A stretch of DNA of 64,000 bases from Sphingopyxis sp. 113P3. Lineage in GTDB: Bacteria; Pseudomonadota; Alphaproteobacteria; Sphingomonadales; Sphingomonadaceae. The notes under the pieces were generated by a model. That model had not been told where the DNA came from and did not search any database. It saw only the letters and a program-made list of their open reading frames with translations. The stretch is from contig NZ_CP009452.1 in assembly GCF_001278035.1 (NCBI RefSeq), forward strand, positions 1,955,501-2,019,500, written 5' to 3'. Position numbers and translations under genes: made by a program. Positions 27,869 through 37,985 of the stretch are shown here, in pieces (within the stretch, counting starts at the first letter, position 1; every line of letters starts with the position of its first letter).

Positions 27869-28774
27869 TCAGTTCGCCTTATGCTTGCGAAAAATATCGG
27901 CCAGCATTCGGAATTCGTCGGCGCGCGGGCTGCCCTTGCGCCAGACAAGTGCGATCGTGCGCCAGTCATGATCCGAAGCAAGCGGCCGCGTGTCGATGTC
28001 GGTGTGGTCGAGGATGCCGGCCTCGATCGCCATCTGCGGCAGCATGGTGATGCCAAGGCCGTTGTCGACCATCTGGACAAGCGTGTGGAGCGAGGTGCCC
28101 ATCATGCGCGCGCCGGCGCGCAGTTCGGGGCGATTGCATGCAGCGAGCGCGTGATCCTTGAGGCAGTGGCCGTCCTCAAGCATCAGCATTTGTGCCGGAT
28201 CAAGCTGGTCGGCGCTGACCATCGCCGGCAGTTCATCGGCCCGGTCGCCTGGAAAGGCGACGAAGAGGGCGTCGTCGAACAGCTTTTCCGTTTCCACGTC
28301 GCCGCACGCATAGGGAAGGGCAAGCAGCACGCAGTCGACTGCACCGTGATGGAGCGATTCGCAGGCCTGCGCGCTCGGCTCCTCGCGAAGGAAGAGCTTG
28401 AGCGACGGACGTTCCTTGCGCAGTCGCGGAAGCAGACCAGGGAGGAGAAAGGGCGCGATCGTGGGGATCACGCTCATCCGAAGTTCGCCAACGAGCGGTG
28501 CCGCTGCCGCGGCCGCCATGTCGGCAAGCTCTTCGGCCTCGCGCAGCACCCGGTGCGCCTTTTCGACGATCGCGTTGCCAAGGGTGGTAAAGCGCACGAC
28601 CCGCCGCGTGCGTTCGACAAGCGTCTGACCGAGCAGGGTTTCAAGCTCGCGGATTCCCGCCGAAAGCGTCGACTGGGTGACGTTGCAGGCGTCGGCGGCG
28701 CGCCCGAAATGACCGTGCTCATGAAGCGCGACCAGATATTGCATCTGCTTCAGCGAGGGCAGGTAATTGTGCAT
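27869..28774 (-). CDS. oxyR: OxyR hydrogen-peroxide-sensing LysR regulator
   Basis: A 301-residue LysR regulator with the winged helix-turn-helix at about 6-65 (FGRAADACNVTQSTLSAGIRELE). The redox pair C204 and C213 lies in LEDGHCLKDHALAAC with the nine-residue spacing of E. coli C199-C208, the diagnostic feature of OxyR. On peroxide exposure this pair forms a disulphide and the protein activates catalase and peroxiredoxin genes. None of those is adjacent here. An imperfect palindrome overlaps its start codon and may mediate autoregulation. Confidence 0.94.
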   Translation of the reverse strand: MHNYLPSLKQMQYLVALHEHGHFGRAADACNVTQSTLSAGIRELETLLGQTLVERTRRVVRFTTLGNAIVEKAHRVLREAEELADMAAAAAAPLVGELRMSVIPTIAPFLLPGLLPRLRKERPSLKLFLREEPSAQACESLHHGAVDCVLLALPYACGDVETEKLFDDALFVAFPGDRADELPAMVSADQLDPAQMLMLEDGHCLKDHALAACNRPELRAGARMMGTSLHTLVQMVDNGLGITMLPQMAIEAGILDHTDIDTRPLASDHDWRTIALVWRKGSPRADEFRMLADIFRKHKAN

Positions 28775-28795
28775 TGATCGACTATAATCATTGCA
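28770..28795. promoter_or_regulatory. Imperfect palindrome over the oxyR start
   Basis: TGCATTGAT (28770-28778) and ATCATTGCA (28787-28795) are inverted repeats with one mismatch around an eight-base AT-containing centre (CGACTATA). They cover the oxyR start codon. Position and symmetry fit autoregulation by a LysR dimer. Not a demonstrated site. Confidence 0.35.
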
Positions 28796-28941
28796 CCCCG
28801 ACTTTTGAACAAGTTTCTCGATGGAAGTGGGGGCAAGCGACGCGCAATCCCGGCCCGCAGCGAGGCGGACGGCCGCGGCTGTGCCGTGCCGCCTTTGGGG
28901 TCATGCGGTACCGGGACGCGGGAACGCCCGGCTCGCCCGGA

Positions 28942-30288
28942 CTAGGCGGCGACGCCTTCGGCGACTTTCATCCACTCGGCCAGCTTTGCCGCCGCGCGCT
29001 GGGTATAGCCAAGCTTGCGGTCCTTCTTGCGCACATCCTCGGCGAGCGGCGGGAACAAGCCAAAATTGACGTTCATCGGCTGATAGGATGCGGCGTCGGC
29101 CCCGCCGGTGATGTGGCCAAGGAGCGCGCCGATCGCCGTTTCCGCAGGCGGCGGGGGTAGGGAACGGCCGGCAAGCTCGGCGATTGCAAACCGCGCGGCG
29201 ACCAGGCCGATGGCGGCACTCTCGACATAGCCTTCGCAGCCGGTGATCTGCCCTGCGAAGCGGATGTGTCGTGCCGACTTCAGGCGAAGCTGCTCGTCGA
29301 GCAGTTCGGGCGAGCGAATGAAGCTGTTGCGGTGGAGACCGCCCAAGCGTGCAAACTCTGCCTTTTCGAGGCCCGGGATGGTGCGGAAGAGCTCGACCTG
29401 CGCGCCATGCTTCAGCTTGGTCTGGAAACCGACCATGTTCCACAATGTACCAAGCGCATTGTCCTGCCGCAGCTGCACGACCGCATAGGGCCAACGCCCG
29501 GTCCGCGGGTTGTCGAGGCCGACGGCCTTCATCGGCCCGAAGCGGAGCGTTTCAATGCCGCGCTCGGCCATAACTTCGATCGGCATGCAGCCTTCGAAGT
29601 AAGGCGTGTCCTTCTCCCAGTCCTTGAAGTCGGTCTTTTCGCCGTCGAGCAGTCCCTGGACAAAGGCGTGATACTGCTCCTTGTCCATCGGGCAGTTGAT
29701 GTAATCTTTCCCGTCGCCGATCGGCCCGACCTTGTCCCAGCGGCTCGCCATCCACGCAATGTCCATGTCGATGCTGTCGCGGTAGACGATGGGTGCGATC
29801 GCATCGAAGAAGGCGAGGGCGTCCTTGCCGGTCGCCGCGCCAATGCTCGCGGCGAGCGAGGCGGCGGTGAGCGGGCCCGTCGCGACGATGGTGAGGCCCT
29901 CGCTTGGCAGCGTGTCAATGCGTTCGCGCACGATCATTATGTTGGGATGACTCGCGAGCGCCCGCGTTACGCCACCGGAGAAAAGTTCGCGGTCGACGGC
30001 GAGCGCCGACCCGGCGGGAACCTTCGTGGCGTCGGCCTCGCGCATGATGATCGAGCCCAGCGCGCGCATCTCGCGGTGGAGCAGTCCGACCGCGTTGCTG
30101 TCGCCGTCGTCGCTGCGGAAGCTGTTCGAACAGACCATCTCGGCGAGCGCGTCGCCCTGATGCGCTGGCGTCGTGTCGCCGCCGCCGCGCATTTCGGAAA
30201 GCCGCACGCGAAACCCCGCCTCGGCGAGCTGCCATGCGGCCTCGGAGCCCGCGAGGCCGCCGCCGATGATGTGAATGTCGTGGCTCAT
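28942..30288 (-). CDS. trmFO: TrmFO, folate-dependent tRNA(uracil-54) methyltransferase
   Basis: A 448-residue FAD-dependent enzyme that makes m5U54 in the tRNA T-loop from methylenetetrahydrofolate. The N-terminal FAD motif [15 protein letters not shown] is followed by the family hallmarks [24 protein letters not shown] and [14 protein letters not shown], and a [12 protein letters not shown] block near the C-terminus. ATG at 30288 is chosen because it places the dinucleotide motif at residue 7, as in the family; codons above it are in the divergent promoter region. Confidence 0.96.
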   Translation of the reverse strand: MSHDIHIIGGGLAGSEAAWQLAEAGFRVRLSEMRGGGDTTPAHQGDALAEMVCSNSFRSDDGDSNAVGLLHREMRALGSIIMREADATKVPAGSALAVDRELFSGGVTRALASHPNIMIVRERIDTLPSEGLTIVATGPLTAASLAASIGAATGKDALAFFDAIAPIVYRDSIDMDIAWMASRWDKVGPIGDGKDYINCPMDKEQYHAFVQGLLDGEKTDFKDWEKDTPYFEGCMPIEVMAERGIETLRFGPMKAVGLDNPRTGRWPYAVVQLRQDNALGTLWNMVGFQTKLKHGAQVELFRTIPGLEKAEFARLGGLHRNSFIRSPELLDEQLRLKSARHIRFAGQITGCEGYVESAAIGLVAARFAIAELAGRSLPPPPAETAIGALLGHITGGADAASYQPMNVNFGLFPPLAEDVRKKDRKLGYTQRAAAKLAEWMKVAEGVAA

Positions 30289-30364
30289 TGACGCTATCCG
30301 TTGACTTCCTTTTGTGGAGCCGCGCACTAGTCCGATTGAGATCAAGATGCAAAGGGAGCGGGGG

Positions 30365-31027
30365 ATGAGCGGTAAGCTGCGGTGGGACCGGGCCGGGTGG
30401 CTATGGTGGTTGGCGCTCGCCGGCGGGGTCAGCTTCTTCATCGCGGTTTATCATGGGCTCGACGGCCCCTGGGTCTGGGCATGGAAGACGAGCGGGGTTG
30501 GCCTCCTCGCCCTCTGGGCAGCGGTGAATGCGCGCGACCAAAACGGCTGGCTGATCGCGGCCGCGCTCGCTTTCGGGGCGCTCGGCGACTGGCTTCTCGA
30601 TGCGAACGGGCTTGAGACAGGCGCGGTAGCATTCGCAATCGGGCATATCCTCGCGATCATTCTCTATCTTGGGAACCGGCGCGCGGTGCTCACCTTTTCG
30701 CAGCGTCTGCTCGCCTGGCTCGTGATGCCCGCGGCGCTCGTGATCGTCTGGGCTGTGCTGAGCCCGGCGCCGGGCTGGGGGCAGGCCGCGATCTATTCGC
30801 TCTTCGTCGCCGCAATGGCTGCTGTGGCCTGGACGAGCCGCTTTCCGCGCTATCGCACGGGGATCGGCGCGATGCTGTTTCTTGCAAGCGATCTGTTCAT
30901 CTTCGCGGGCGAGGGCGGCGCCTTGCCGAAAAGCGTGACGATGTGGCTCGTCTGGCCGCTCTATTTCGCCGGTCAGGCGCTCATCGCCCGCGGCGTGGTC
31001 GGAACGCTCAGCCAGGAGACGAGCTAA
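30365..31027 (+). CDS. YhhN/TMEM86 family lysoplasmalogenase
   Basis: A 220-residue membrane protein with about seven or eight segments. The YhhN hallmarks are the GDWLL acidic site ([12 protein letters not shown]) and a second one in [13 protein letters not shown], which together probably form the hydrolytic centre. Family members cleave the vinyl-ether bond of lysoplasmalogens. Bacterial substrates are less clear, so the activity is by family only. AAAGGGAG precedes the ATG at 30365. It is divergent from trmFO. Confidence 0.88.
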   Translation: MSGKLRWDRAGWLWWLALAGGVSFFIAVYHGLDGPWVWAWKTSGVGLLALWAAVNARDQNGWLIAAALAFGALGDWLLDANGLETGAVAFAIGHILAIILYLGNRRAVLTFSQRLLAWLVMPAALVIVWAVLSPAPGWGQAAIYSLFVAAMAAVAWTSRFPRYRTGIGAMLFLASDLFIFAGEGGALPKSVTMWLVWPLYFAGQALIARGVVGTLSQETS

Positions 31028-31042
31028 ACGGGACAGAACCCG

Positions 31043-31504
31043 TCAGGCCGGCGGCGCCGCTTCGCCTGCGAGCAGCGCCTCGATATCGGGGATCGGCCGC
31101 CCGGTCATGTCCTTGACGAGCTCGCCCGTGAGACGGGCGGTCACCTCCTTGTGCCAGAGTGGCCGTAGCACGCCCATCGTGCGCGCGGGCGCGATCACCA
31201 TGAGCGCCTCGAACTCTTTGGCGAGCGCCATGGCGTTGACCTTTTCGGCGAGATCCTTCGCAAAGCGGTCCTCTTCCTGCTGGTGAAAATCAGCTTCGCT
31301 CATCGTGCCCCCGCCAAGGCCAGTCCCCGCAGGTGCCGGCGACTGGCCGGCGGGCGCAGTCTTGATGTCGCTGTCTTTCCTGTCCTCGCGCTCCTGGTGC
31401 GCCACGGTGCGCAAGTCGATCCGCTGGGCATCGCCGTGATTGCGCAGAAACAATGCCTTGCGCCCGTCGGCAACGAGGACGAGCGTGTCGTGGTCGAGGG
31501 TCAT
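31043..31504 (-). CDS. Host attachment family protein
   Basis: A 153-residue protein. LVLVADGRKALFLRNHG at the start and the C-terminal FEALMVIAPARTMGVLRPLWHKEV and ELVKDMTGRPIPDIEALL match the bacterial host-attachment (Host_attach) family. The family has an RNase H/ribosomal L18-like fold. The name comes from a plant-associated homologue and should not be taken as function here. A variable Gln/Pro/Gly linker lies in the middle. It is the last gene of the gyrA leftward unit. Confidence 0.82.
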   Translation of the reverse strand: MTLDHDTLVLVADGRKALFLRNHGDAQRIDLRTVAHQEREDRKDSDIKTAPAGQSPAPAGTGLGGGTMSEADFHQQEEDRFAKDLAEKVNAMALAKEFEALMVIAPARTMGVLRPLWHKEVTARLTGELVKDMTGRPIPDIEALLAGEAAPPA

Positions 31505-31556
31505 GATCAAAGCTCCTTCTTTGAGGAGCAACGCATGGCACGCGCGCAGGGTTTCG

Positions 31557-32411
31557 CTACCGCGCCGAGGCGGCGATCGTCGTGCGATGAAGCAGGCGGT
31601 CATGGCCGTCATAACCGCCCGTCGCCCGGTGGAGCACCGAGCGATTGTCCCACATGACGAGCATGTTCGGTTCCCACCGGTGACTGTAGCGGAAGGCTTC
31701 ACTTCCCTGCCATTCCAGAAGCTTCGTGAGGAGGGGCAGCGCCTCCGCCGCCTCCATGCCCTCGATGCCGATGATATAGCCCGCGCAGCCGAACAATCCT
31801 TCGCGCCCCGTTTCGGGATGGCTGCGGATGAAGGGATGAAGCTGCGTTGCCATCGCCTCGTCGCTTGAGCGGATATCCATGCTGCGGCCCCCGGCCCCCT
31901 TGGGGTCGCGCGCGCCATACATGCCCGAGGGCGCATAGCCGCCCCGTGCGCTGTGGATCGCCATTTTCCCCTCGATCCGGGCGCGGAGGTCCCCGGGCAT
32001 TGCCGCGAGCGCGGCGTGCTGGTTCGCAAATTCGGTGTTGCCGCCGATGGGCGGGATGGTAATCCCGAAGAGGCAGGTGCCGGCAGGAGGGTGCGACTGG
32101 AAACTCCAGTCACTATGCCAGTTTTCCGCAAAGAGCGGCGCGGTCTCGTCCGCGCGGCGTTTCACTGCGATGATATTCGCGCGCCCGCGGATCGGGCGGA
32201 TGAAGGGATCCTCGCCGAAACCGCCGAAATATCCGGTGAAGCGTTCAAGATCGTCGTCGCTCATCGCCTGATCGGGGAAGGCCAGGACATGGTGCTCGAG
32301 CCATGCGGCGCGGATCGCGGCGACGGTTTCGGGAGAAAGCGGCTCGGTCAGGTCGACGCCGGTAACATGGGCGCCGCAGGCCTGGCCGCTGGGGGTGATG
32401 TCGAGCGCCAT
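31557..32411 (-). CDS. TauD/TfdA-family Fe(II)/2-oxoglutarate dioxygenase
   Basis: A 284-residue non-haem iron oxygenase. The iron ligands H99 and D101 are in ENWHSDWSF, and the distal H275 is in RLLHRTT with a following Arg for 2-oxoglutarate. The family hydroxylates small carboxylates or sulphonates such as taurine or 2,4-D. No sulphonate or transport genes are nearby, so the substrate is unknown. Start at 32411 (MALDITPSG). The gene lies 31 bases after the DUF952 gene. Confidence 0.9.
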   Translation of the reverse strand: MALDITPSGQACGAHVTGVDLTEPLSPETVAAIRAAWLEHHVLAFPDQAMSDDDLERFTGYFGGFGEDPFIRPIRGRANIIAVKRRADETAPLFAENWHSDWSFQSHPPAGTCLFGITIPPIGGNTEFANQHAALAAMPGDLRARIEGKMAIHSARGGYAPSGMYGARDPKGAGGRSMDIRSSDEAMATQLHPFIRSHPETGREGLFGCAGYIIGIEGMEAAEALPLLTKLLEWQGSEAFRYSHRWEPNMLVMWDNRSVLHRATGGYDGHDRLLHRTTIAASAR

Positions 32412-32442
32412 CGCTTGATGCTGCGCTGTTTGCCGGGGCGGG

Positions 32443-32751
32443 TCAATCCCGCTTGCTGATGCCCACGACCGCGTGCATCGGCAATTCGCCGTAAAGGTGC
32501 GGGAAGAGGGCGCCCCCGCGCGCCTCTTCCCAGCGGACCATCGTCTCGACCTGGCCAAGATCGATCTCGGCAATCCTGAGATCGCGCTCGCCCGCGAAAT
32601 GCTTCTCCAGCGTGCCTTGAAGCTGCTCCGCGGTCGAGAGATGGATAAAACCGTCCGCAAGATCGACCGGAGCGCCGCGAAAAACACGCTCGCGCTCGAA
32701 ATCGGCCCACTGCTGGGCGGTCAATATCTTGAAGGCGGTGGGGGCGGTCAT
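32443..32751 (-). CDS. DUF952 protein
   Basis: A 102-residue protein with the DUF952 pattern: FKILTAQQWADFER, then DGFIHLSTAEQL with a conserved His, RWEEARGGALFPHLYGELP, ending near VVGISKRD. The family is small and of uncertain function; its fold resembles glutathione-S-transferase-like or ADP-ribosyl-binding proteins in annotation only. The start overlaps the gyrA stop by four bases, so it is translationally coupled to gyrA. Confidence 0.9.
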   Translation of the reverse strand: MTAPTAFKILTAQQWADFERERVFRGAPVDLADGFIHLSTAEQLQGTLEKHFAGERDLRIAEIDLGQVETMVRWEEARGGALFPHLYGELPMHAVVGISKRD

Positions 32752-35495
32752 TCGCCGCCTGTCTCGCCCGCGGCGGCTGCAACCTCGCTTGCCGCGCCCT
32801 CGTCCGGCGCGCCGTCCTCGCTCTCTTCGATCAGCGCGGCCGAGACGACATGCTCGCCCTCGGCGACGTCGAAGAGCCGCACGCCGGCCGAACCGCGCCC
32901 GATGACGCGCAGCGTGTCGAGCCCCATGCGGATCAGTTTTGCCTGATCTGTCACGAGCATCAGCTGGTGCGCCTGGGTGGCGGGGAAACTCGCGACCACC
33001 GGGCCGTTGCGGCGAATATTGTCGATATTGGTGATCCCCTGACCGCCGCGGCCGGTGCGGCGATATTCATAGGCCGATGACAATTTGCCATAGCCGTTGG
33101 CGCAGACCGTGAGGATGAACTGCTCGCGTCCGGCCAGTTCGGCGAAGCGCTCGTCGCTCATCTTCGGCGCGCCTTCCTTTTCGGCCTTCCACGGCGCAAA
33201 GCGAAGATAATCCTCGCGCTCCTCCTGATCGCGCATTCCGCCGCGATGCAGGATCGACAGCGAGATGACCTCATCGTCATTCTTGGCAAGTTTCATCCCG
33301 CGCACGCCTGTCGAATTGCGGCTCTGGAACTCGCGCACTTCATCGCCGGCAAAACGGATTGCCTTGCCCTGCCGCGTCGCAAGCAGCACGTCGTCATTTT
33401 CGCCGAGCAGCGCGACGCCGATCAGCCGGTCGTCCTCGTCCTCGCCCTCGAACTTCATCGCGATCTTGCCGTTCGAGGGGACGTTGGTGAAGGCGTCCAT
33501 GCTGTTGCGGCGTACATTGCCCTTAGCGGTCGCGAACATGACGTGGAGCTTGCCCCACTCGGCCTCGTCCTCGGGGAGGGGCAGCACGGTCGAGATCGTC
33601 TCGCCCTGCGCCAGCGGCAACAGGTTGACCATGGGTCTTCCCCGCGTCGCGGGGCCGCCCTCGGGCAGGCGCCATACCTTCAGCCGGTAGACCTTGCCCG
33701 CGGTCGAGAAGAAGAGCACCGGTGTGTGGGTCGAGGTGACGAACAGGTTGGTGACGACATCCTCGTCCTTCGTCGCCATGCCCGCGCGGCCCTTCCCGCC
33801 GCGGCGCTGGGCGCGGAAGGTCTCCAGCGGGGTCCGCTTGATGTAACCGTCGAGCGTGACGGTAACGACCATCTCTTCGCGCTCGATGAGATCCTCGTCG
33901 TCGATGCCGTCGGCGGCGGGGGCGACGATCGTCTTGCGGGGGGTGGCAAACTCATCGCGCACCGCGACGAGCTCCTCGCGCATCACGCCATAGAGCTTGA
34001 CCCTGTCGGCGAGGATCGAAAGCAGTTCCTCAATCTCGGCCGCCAGCTCCTCGAGTTCCTTGCCGATTTCGTCCCGGCCGAGCGCGGTCAGGCGGTGAAG
34101 GCGCAAGTCGAGGATCGCCTTTACCTGCGTCTCGGACAGCCGATAGACAGCGCTTTCCTCCATCTCGCCCTCGATCGCCTCGACGAGGCGGATATAGGGC
34201 GCGATCTCGCCGATCGGCCATTCGCGCGCGAGCAGAGCCTCGCGCGCCGCGGCAGGGTTGGATGCGCCGCGGATGATCCGCACCACCTCATCGAGATTGC
34301 TGACCGCAACGACAAGGCCGAGCAAGATGTGCGCGCGGTCGCGCGCCTTTGCGAGTTCGAACTTGCAGCGGCGCGTGATGACGTCTTCGCGAAAGGCGAT
34401 GAACGACGAGAGAATGTCTTTCAGCCCGAGCATTTCGGGCCGGCCGCCGCGAATTGCGAGCATGTTCGCAGGGAAGCTCGACTGCGCCGGGGTGTGACGC
34501 CAGAGCTGGTTCAAAACGACCTCGGCGGTCGCATCGCGCTTCAGCTCGATCACGACCCGCACCCCCTCGCGGTTCGACTCATCGCGGATATCGGCGACGC
34601 CTTCGATACGCTTGTCGCGCGCGGCCTCGGCGATTTTCTCGACGAGACCCGACTTGCCCACCTGAAAAGGAATGGACGTTAAAACAATCGATTGCCGGTC
34701 GTTCCTGCCTTCTTCTATCACATGCGTCGCGCGCATCATGATCGAGCCGCGTCCGGTGGCATAGGCGTTTCGCGCGCCGCCCTGGCCGAGCATCATCGCA
34801 CCGGTTGGAAAGTCGGGCCCCGGGACGATCGCCATCAGCTCTTCGAGCGTGATGTCGGCGCCGCCTTCAAGCTGGCGGTCGATCATCGCGAGCGTCGCGT
34901 CGACGACCTCGCCAAGATTGTGCGGCGGGATGTTCGTCGCCATCCCGACGGCAATGCCGCCCGCGCCATTGACGAGCAGGTTGGGGAAGCGCGCGGGAAG
35001 CACGGTCGGCTCTTCGCGGCTTGCATCATAGTTGGGCTGGAAGTCGACCGTATCCTTGTCGAGGTCGTTGAGCAGCACCATCGCGGTCTTTGCAAGGCGC
35101 GCTTCGGTGTATCGCATCGACGCCGGCGGATCGGGGTCCATCGAGCCGAAATTGCCCTGGCCGTCGATCAGCGGCACGCGCAGCGACCAGTCCTGCGTCA
35201 TGCGCGCAAGCGCGTCGTAGATCGCGCTGTCGCCGTGCGGATGGTAGTTACCCATGACGTCGCCGACGATCTTCGCCGACTTCTTGTACGGACGGCCCGG
35301 AACGAAGCCACCCTCCTGCGCTGCATAGAGGATGCGCCGGTGCACCGGCTTCAACCCGTCGCGCACATCGGGGAGCGCACGGCTGACGATTACGCTCATC
35401 GCGTAATCGAGGTATGACGTCTTCATTTCATCGACGATATTGATCGGCGAAACGCCGTCCTCGGACGGCTGCATAGGCGTATTTTCTTCGGTCAA
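32748..35495 (-). CDS. gyrA: DNA gyrase subunit A
   Basis: A 915-residue type IIA topoisomerase subunit. The active-site tyrosine is Y129 ([10 protein letters not shown]). The quinolone-determining region reads [10 protein letters not shown], with S90 and D94 at the positions of E. coli S83 and D87, the drug-sensitive residues. The GyrA box QRRGGKG is present in the C-terminal beta-pinwheel domain, which separates it from ParC. The C-terminal tail is acidic and Glu/Ala-rich. It is the first gene of the unit gyrA-DUF952-dioxygenase-host attachment. Confidence 0.97.
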   Translation of the reverse strand: MTEENTPMQPSEDGVSPINIVDEMKTSYLDYAMSVIVSRALPDVRDGLKPVHRRILYAAQEGGFVPGRPYKKSAKIVGDVMGNYHPHGDSAIYDALARMTQDWSLRVPLIDGQGNFGSMDPDPPASMRYTEARLAKTAMVLLNDLDKDTVDFQPNYDASREEPTVLPARFPNLLVNGAGGIAVGMATNIPPHNLGEVVDATLAMIDRQLEGGADITLEELMAIVPGPDFPTGAMMLGQGGARNAYATGRGSIMMRATHVIEEGRNDRQSIVLTSIPFQVGKSGLVEKIAEAARDKRIEGVADIRDESNREGVRVVIELKRDATAEVVLNQLWRHTPAQSSFPANMLAIRGGRPEMLGLKDILSSFIAFREDVITRRCKFELAKARDRAHILLGLVVAVSNLDEVVRIIRGASNPAAAREALLAREWPIGEIAPYIRLVEAIEGEMEESAVYRLSETQVKAILDLRLHRLTALGRDEIGKELEELAAEIEELLSILADRVKLYGVMREELVAVRDEFATPRKTIVAPAADGIDDEDLIEREEMVVTVTLDGYIKRTPLETFRAQRRGGKGRAGMATKDEDVVTNLFVTSTHTPVLFFSTAGKVYRLKVWRLPEGGPATRGRPMVNLLPLAQGETISTVLPLPEDEAEWGKLHVMFATAKGNVRRNSMDAFTNVPSNGKIAMKFEGEDEDDRLIGVALLGENDDVLLATRQGKAIRFAGDEVREFQSRNSTGVRGMKLAKNDDEVISLSILHRGGMRDQEEREDYLRFAPWKAEKEGAPKMSDERFAELAGREQFILTVCANGYGKLSSAYEYRRTGRGGQGITNIDNIRRNGPVVASFPATQAHQLMLVTDQAKLIRMGLDTLRVIGRGSAGVRLFDVAEGEHVVSAALIEESEDGAPDEGAASEVAAAAGETGGE

Positions 35496-35662
35496 GACCC
35501 GGCCTTTTTGGTTCTTTCGGGAGATCCCAACGGACTAGCCGATGGCGGGAGAAAAGGCCAGCGATTCGCCCCGGTTTGGGGAGATTTTTTCATGCGTCCC
35601 TGCGCTGCTCAATCGGTCCTTTTGCGCATCATTTTCTGGGCTCATGACGTCCGACAAGCAGC

Positions 35663-36943
35663 TTGCCAATCGCGCCCGCCGCCGTAAAGCTCTCGCGCGA
35701 TGACCGCTTTCCCGCCTGGTGTCGCCCCGTGGCCCTGATTGCGCTGGTAGGGGCCAGCGAGACGCTGCCCGATGGCGGGCTGCGCGCGCTCGTGTCGCTC
35801 GCAGGCGAGACGCTGATCGAGCGGCAGGCTGCAAGGCTCGCCGACGTCGGCGTCACCCATCTTGCCGTTGCAGTGGGTTCGGTACCCGCCGAGCTTCTCG
35901 CGACCTGCGACCGCATTCGCCGCCGGGGGATGCGGGTTACCTCGGTGCGGACCGCCGCTGACCTGATGGCCCTTGTCGAAGAGGACGACCGGATCATTCT
36001 GGTGGCCGATGGTTTGCGCGCGGGCGGGACGCATTATGCGGCGATCGCAAAGCCCGGGACGCCCGCAATACTGGTCACCGGCGACACGGTGCTCACCCAG
36101 GGGTTCGAACGGATCGACGCGACCCGCCGCTGGGGCGGACTGGCGTGCCTCTCGCCTCCGATGGTTGCCGAGCTCGCGGCGATGCCGGGCGAATGGGACA
36201 TGATGCTGACGCTGCTGCGTCTTGCAGTGCAGGCGGGCGCGCGGCGGCTCTATTGCGAGCCCGCCTTGTTCGAACAGGGCGAAATCGCGATCGTTGCCGA
36301 TCGCCGGATCGCGGCGCTGATCGAGCAATCGAGCCTGCAGCAGGTCGAATATGGCGGAATGGGGCTCGGGCGCTCGGCGATCATGATGCCGCTCGTCCGG
36401 CTCGCCGGACCGCTGCTCGTCAAATCGCCCGCAACGGCGCGCTATCTGCCTTATGTCACCGGGCTTCTTTGGGTCATCGTCGCGCTGCTCGCGGCGAGCG
36501 GCCTTGCCGCTGCAGGGGCGCTTGTCGCCCTGTTCGGCGGTCTTGGGCTTGCCGCAATGCGCTTTCTTTCGGCCTTTCGCGCGGAAAGCGCCGGCCAGGA
36601 CCGGTGGCGCGAAATCATCCGCACCTTCGCCTGGGTGCTGCTCGCCATCTTCCCCTGGCTCATGTCGCTGGCAGGCGCCGCGCACGAAGCGCCCCCCTTT
36701 GCCGAGGCGGCGCTCGCACCCTGCCTCGCCGCTGCGATTCTGCTCGCGCGGTGGCTTTATGAAGATTCAGGAGAAAAGCGCCGCTTTCACTGGCTTCTGC
36801 CCGATGCGGACCAGGCGTGGATCATGCTCGCGCCGTCGCTGCTTTTCGGCTTCGCGGCCCCGATGTTCGCCATCCTGCCGCTCCTCGCGCTTCTCCAGAT
36901 CCTGCTCTGGATCCGTCTCGCACGGCGCCCCGAAGCGCGATAA
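35663..36943 (+). CDS. Membrane protein with a nucleotidyltransferase-like N-terminal domain
   Basis: Up to 426 residues. The N-terminal half (about 22-240) resembles a sugar-nucleotidyltransferase Rossmann fold (SLAGETLIERQAARLADVGVTHLAVAVG, then DDRIILVADGLRAG), but the usual G-x-G-x-R loop is absent. The C-terminal half has about five hydrophobic segments. The overall plan recalls fused cytidylyltransferase/CDP-alcohol transferases, though the D-G-x2-A-R motif is also missing. The only starts are non-ATG: TTG at 35663 (after a stop at 35645) or GTG at 35729. Function unknown. Confidence 0.65.
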   Translation: MPIAPAAVKLSRDDRFPAWCRPVALIALVGASETLPDGGLRALVSLAGETLIERQAARLADVGVTHLAVAVGSVPAELLATCDRIRRRGMRVTSVRTAADLMALVEEDDRIILVADGLRAGGTHYAAIAKPGTPAILVTGDTVLTQGFERIDATRRWGGLACLSPPMVAELAAMPGEWDMMLTLLRLAVQAGARRLYCEPALFEQGEIAIVADRRIAALIEQSSLQQVEYGGMGLGRSAIMMPLVRLAGPLLVKSPATARYLPYVTGLLWVIVALLAASGLAAAGALVALFGGLGLAAMRFLSAFRAESAGQDRWREIIRTFAWVLLAIFPWLMSLAGAAHEAPPFAEAALAPCLAAAILLARWLYEDSGEKRRFHWLLPDADQAWIMLAPSLLFGFAAPMFAILPLLALLQILLWIRLARRPEAR

Positions 36944-36968
36944 AACAAGGTCCTTGAAGGTTTAGAGC

Positions 36969-36978
36969 GCGTTAACGC
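36969..36978. promoter_or_regulatory. GCGTTAACGC palindrome upstream of the gene at 37002
   Basis: A perfect 10-bp palindrome centred on GTTAAC lies 24 bases before the ATG, in the 58-bp gap after the upstream gene. It could be an operator or promoter element. No factor can be named. Confidence 0.25.
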
Positions 36979-37001
36979 CATTCTGCTATTGGCGATTATC
37001 C

Positions 37002-37985
37002 ATGCGTGATTCCTTCGCCTCGCCCGGTATCGAGCTGCCGTCGCCGACCCTGTCGGCGCGCCTTCGGGAGATGGCGGATTTTCTTGCTGCACCCAGTGCT
37101 GAGCGGTTGACCGAGGAGCAACGCGCGCTGGCGCTCGGTATCGCACGCCGCCTCATGGTCGACGTGGCCGCCCGGCTCGACGCCGACATCGACCCAGCGG
37201 CATTGTGGGAGGATTGGATCAGAGGCGGGATACCGGGAGCAGGTCGCCTTGCGGCCCCCTGTTTTGCGCGCGGTGAGGAACATCGCTGGCGGGAGCAATC
37301 GGCGCAGCGTGCGGCGCCGCCGCTGGTTCCCGCGCCCGAGGAGGTTGTTGGCGGAGACGGGAAAGGCGATTTTCCCGGTGCCGACGCGGCGATGCCCGAC
37401 GCCGCGCGCTTCTATCTCGCGTTGCAGATCGCCGACCGGCGCCGCGCCGATGCCCTTGGCAATCCCTGCATCGCGGTTGCTGATCTCGACACCGATCTTT
37501 TTCGCGCGCTGCTGCTCGATATCGCCGCGTGGCGGCTGGTAGAGGTTGGAGCCGCGCAAGCCGACGCAGCGCGCCTCGGCGATGCGGTGCGGAGCGCGCT
37601 TGCAAGGCGAGCGAGCGAGACCGGCATCGATGCCGCCGCTGCCAGCTGGCACCGCGCGCTCGAAGCCGAAGGCGCTCTCGCCGAAGCGGCGGCGCGCGCG
37701 ATAGCACGGCATGACTGGCCTGCGCTCATCGGGCTCGCTGCGGCCGCACACCGCCAGCCCTACGCCGCGATGGCGCTGACGCTGCTCACCGCCGAAACCG
37801 CAGCATTGCCCTCGCTGCTTGCCCCGCTTCGCATCGAACGCACGGCGATTGCACCGCTCGAGGCGTCGCTTTCCCTGCTGCCCTGCCGCACGATTTCGGG
37901 CAGCGCCGCGCCCGACGAAGATTATGCAGCTCTCCTCTCGGCGCGTGCCGGGAGCCTCGTTCCGCCCGCGGAGGGCGGGACATGA
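37002..37985 (+). CDS. Helical hypothetical protein paired with a kinase-like gene
   Basis: A 327-residue, Ala/Arg/Leu-rich, apparently all-helical soluble protein with no signal peptide or membrane segment. A Pro/Gly-rich linker (about 100-130) divides it into two parts. The second part (RFYLALQIADRRRADALGNP, LLLDIAAWRLVEVGAAQAD, LTLLTAETAALPSLLA) suggests HEAT-like helices. Its stop overlaps the start of the kinase-like gene at 37982 (ATGA), so the two products are probably made together and may interact. I recognise no family. Confidence 0.75.
   Translation: MRDSFASPGIELPSPTLSARLREMADFLAAPSAERLTEEQRALALGIARRLMVDVAARLDADIDPAALWEDWIRGGIPGAGRLAAPCFARGEEHRWREQSAQRAAPPLVPAPEEVVGGDGKGDFPGADAAMPDAARFYLALQIADRRRADALGNPCIAVADLDTDLFRALLLDIAAWRLVEVGAAQADAARLGDAVRSALARRASETGIDAAAASWHRALEAEGALAEAAARAIARHDWPALIGLAAAAHRQPYAAMALTLLTAETAALPSLLAPLRIERTAIAPLEASLSLLPCRTISGSAAPDEDYAALLSARAGSLVPPAEGGT

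Noticed and set aside
32748-35495. A possible quinolone-resistance allele of gyrA
   Set aside because: The two key positions are Ser (S90) and Asp (D94), the sensitive residues.
35535-35662. A possible rightward terminator (CCCC-GGTTT-GGGG then a T run) upstream of the gene at 35663
   Set aside because: The stem is only four base pairs and no rightward gene ends before it.
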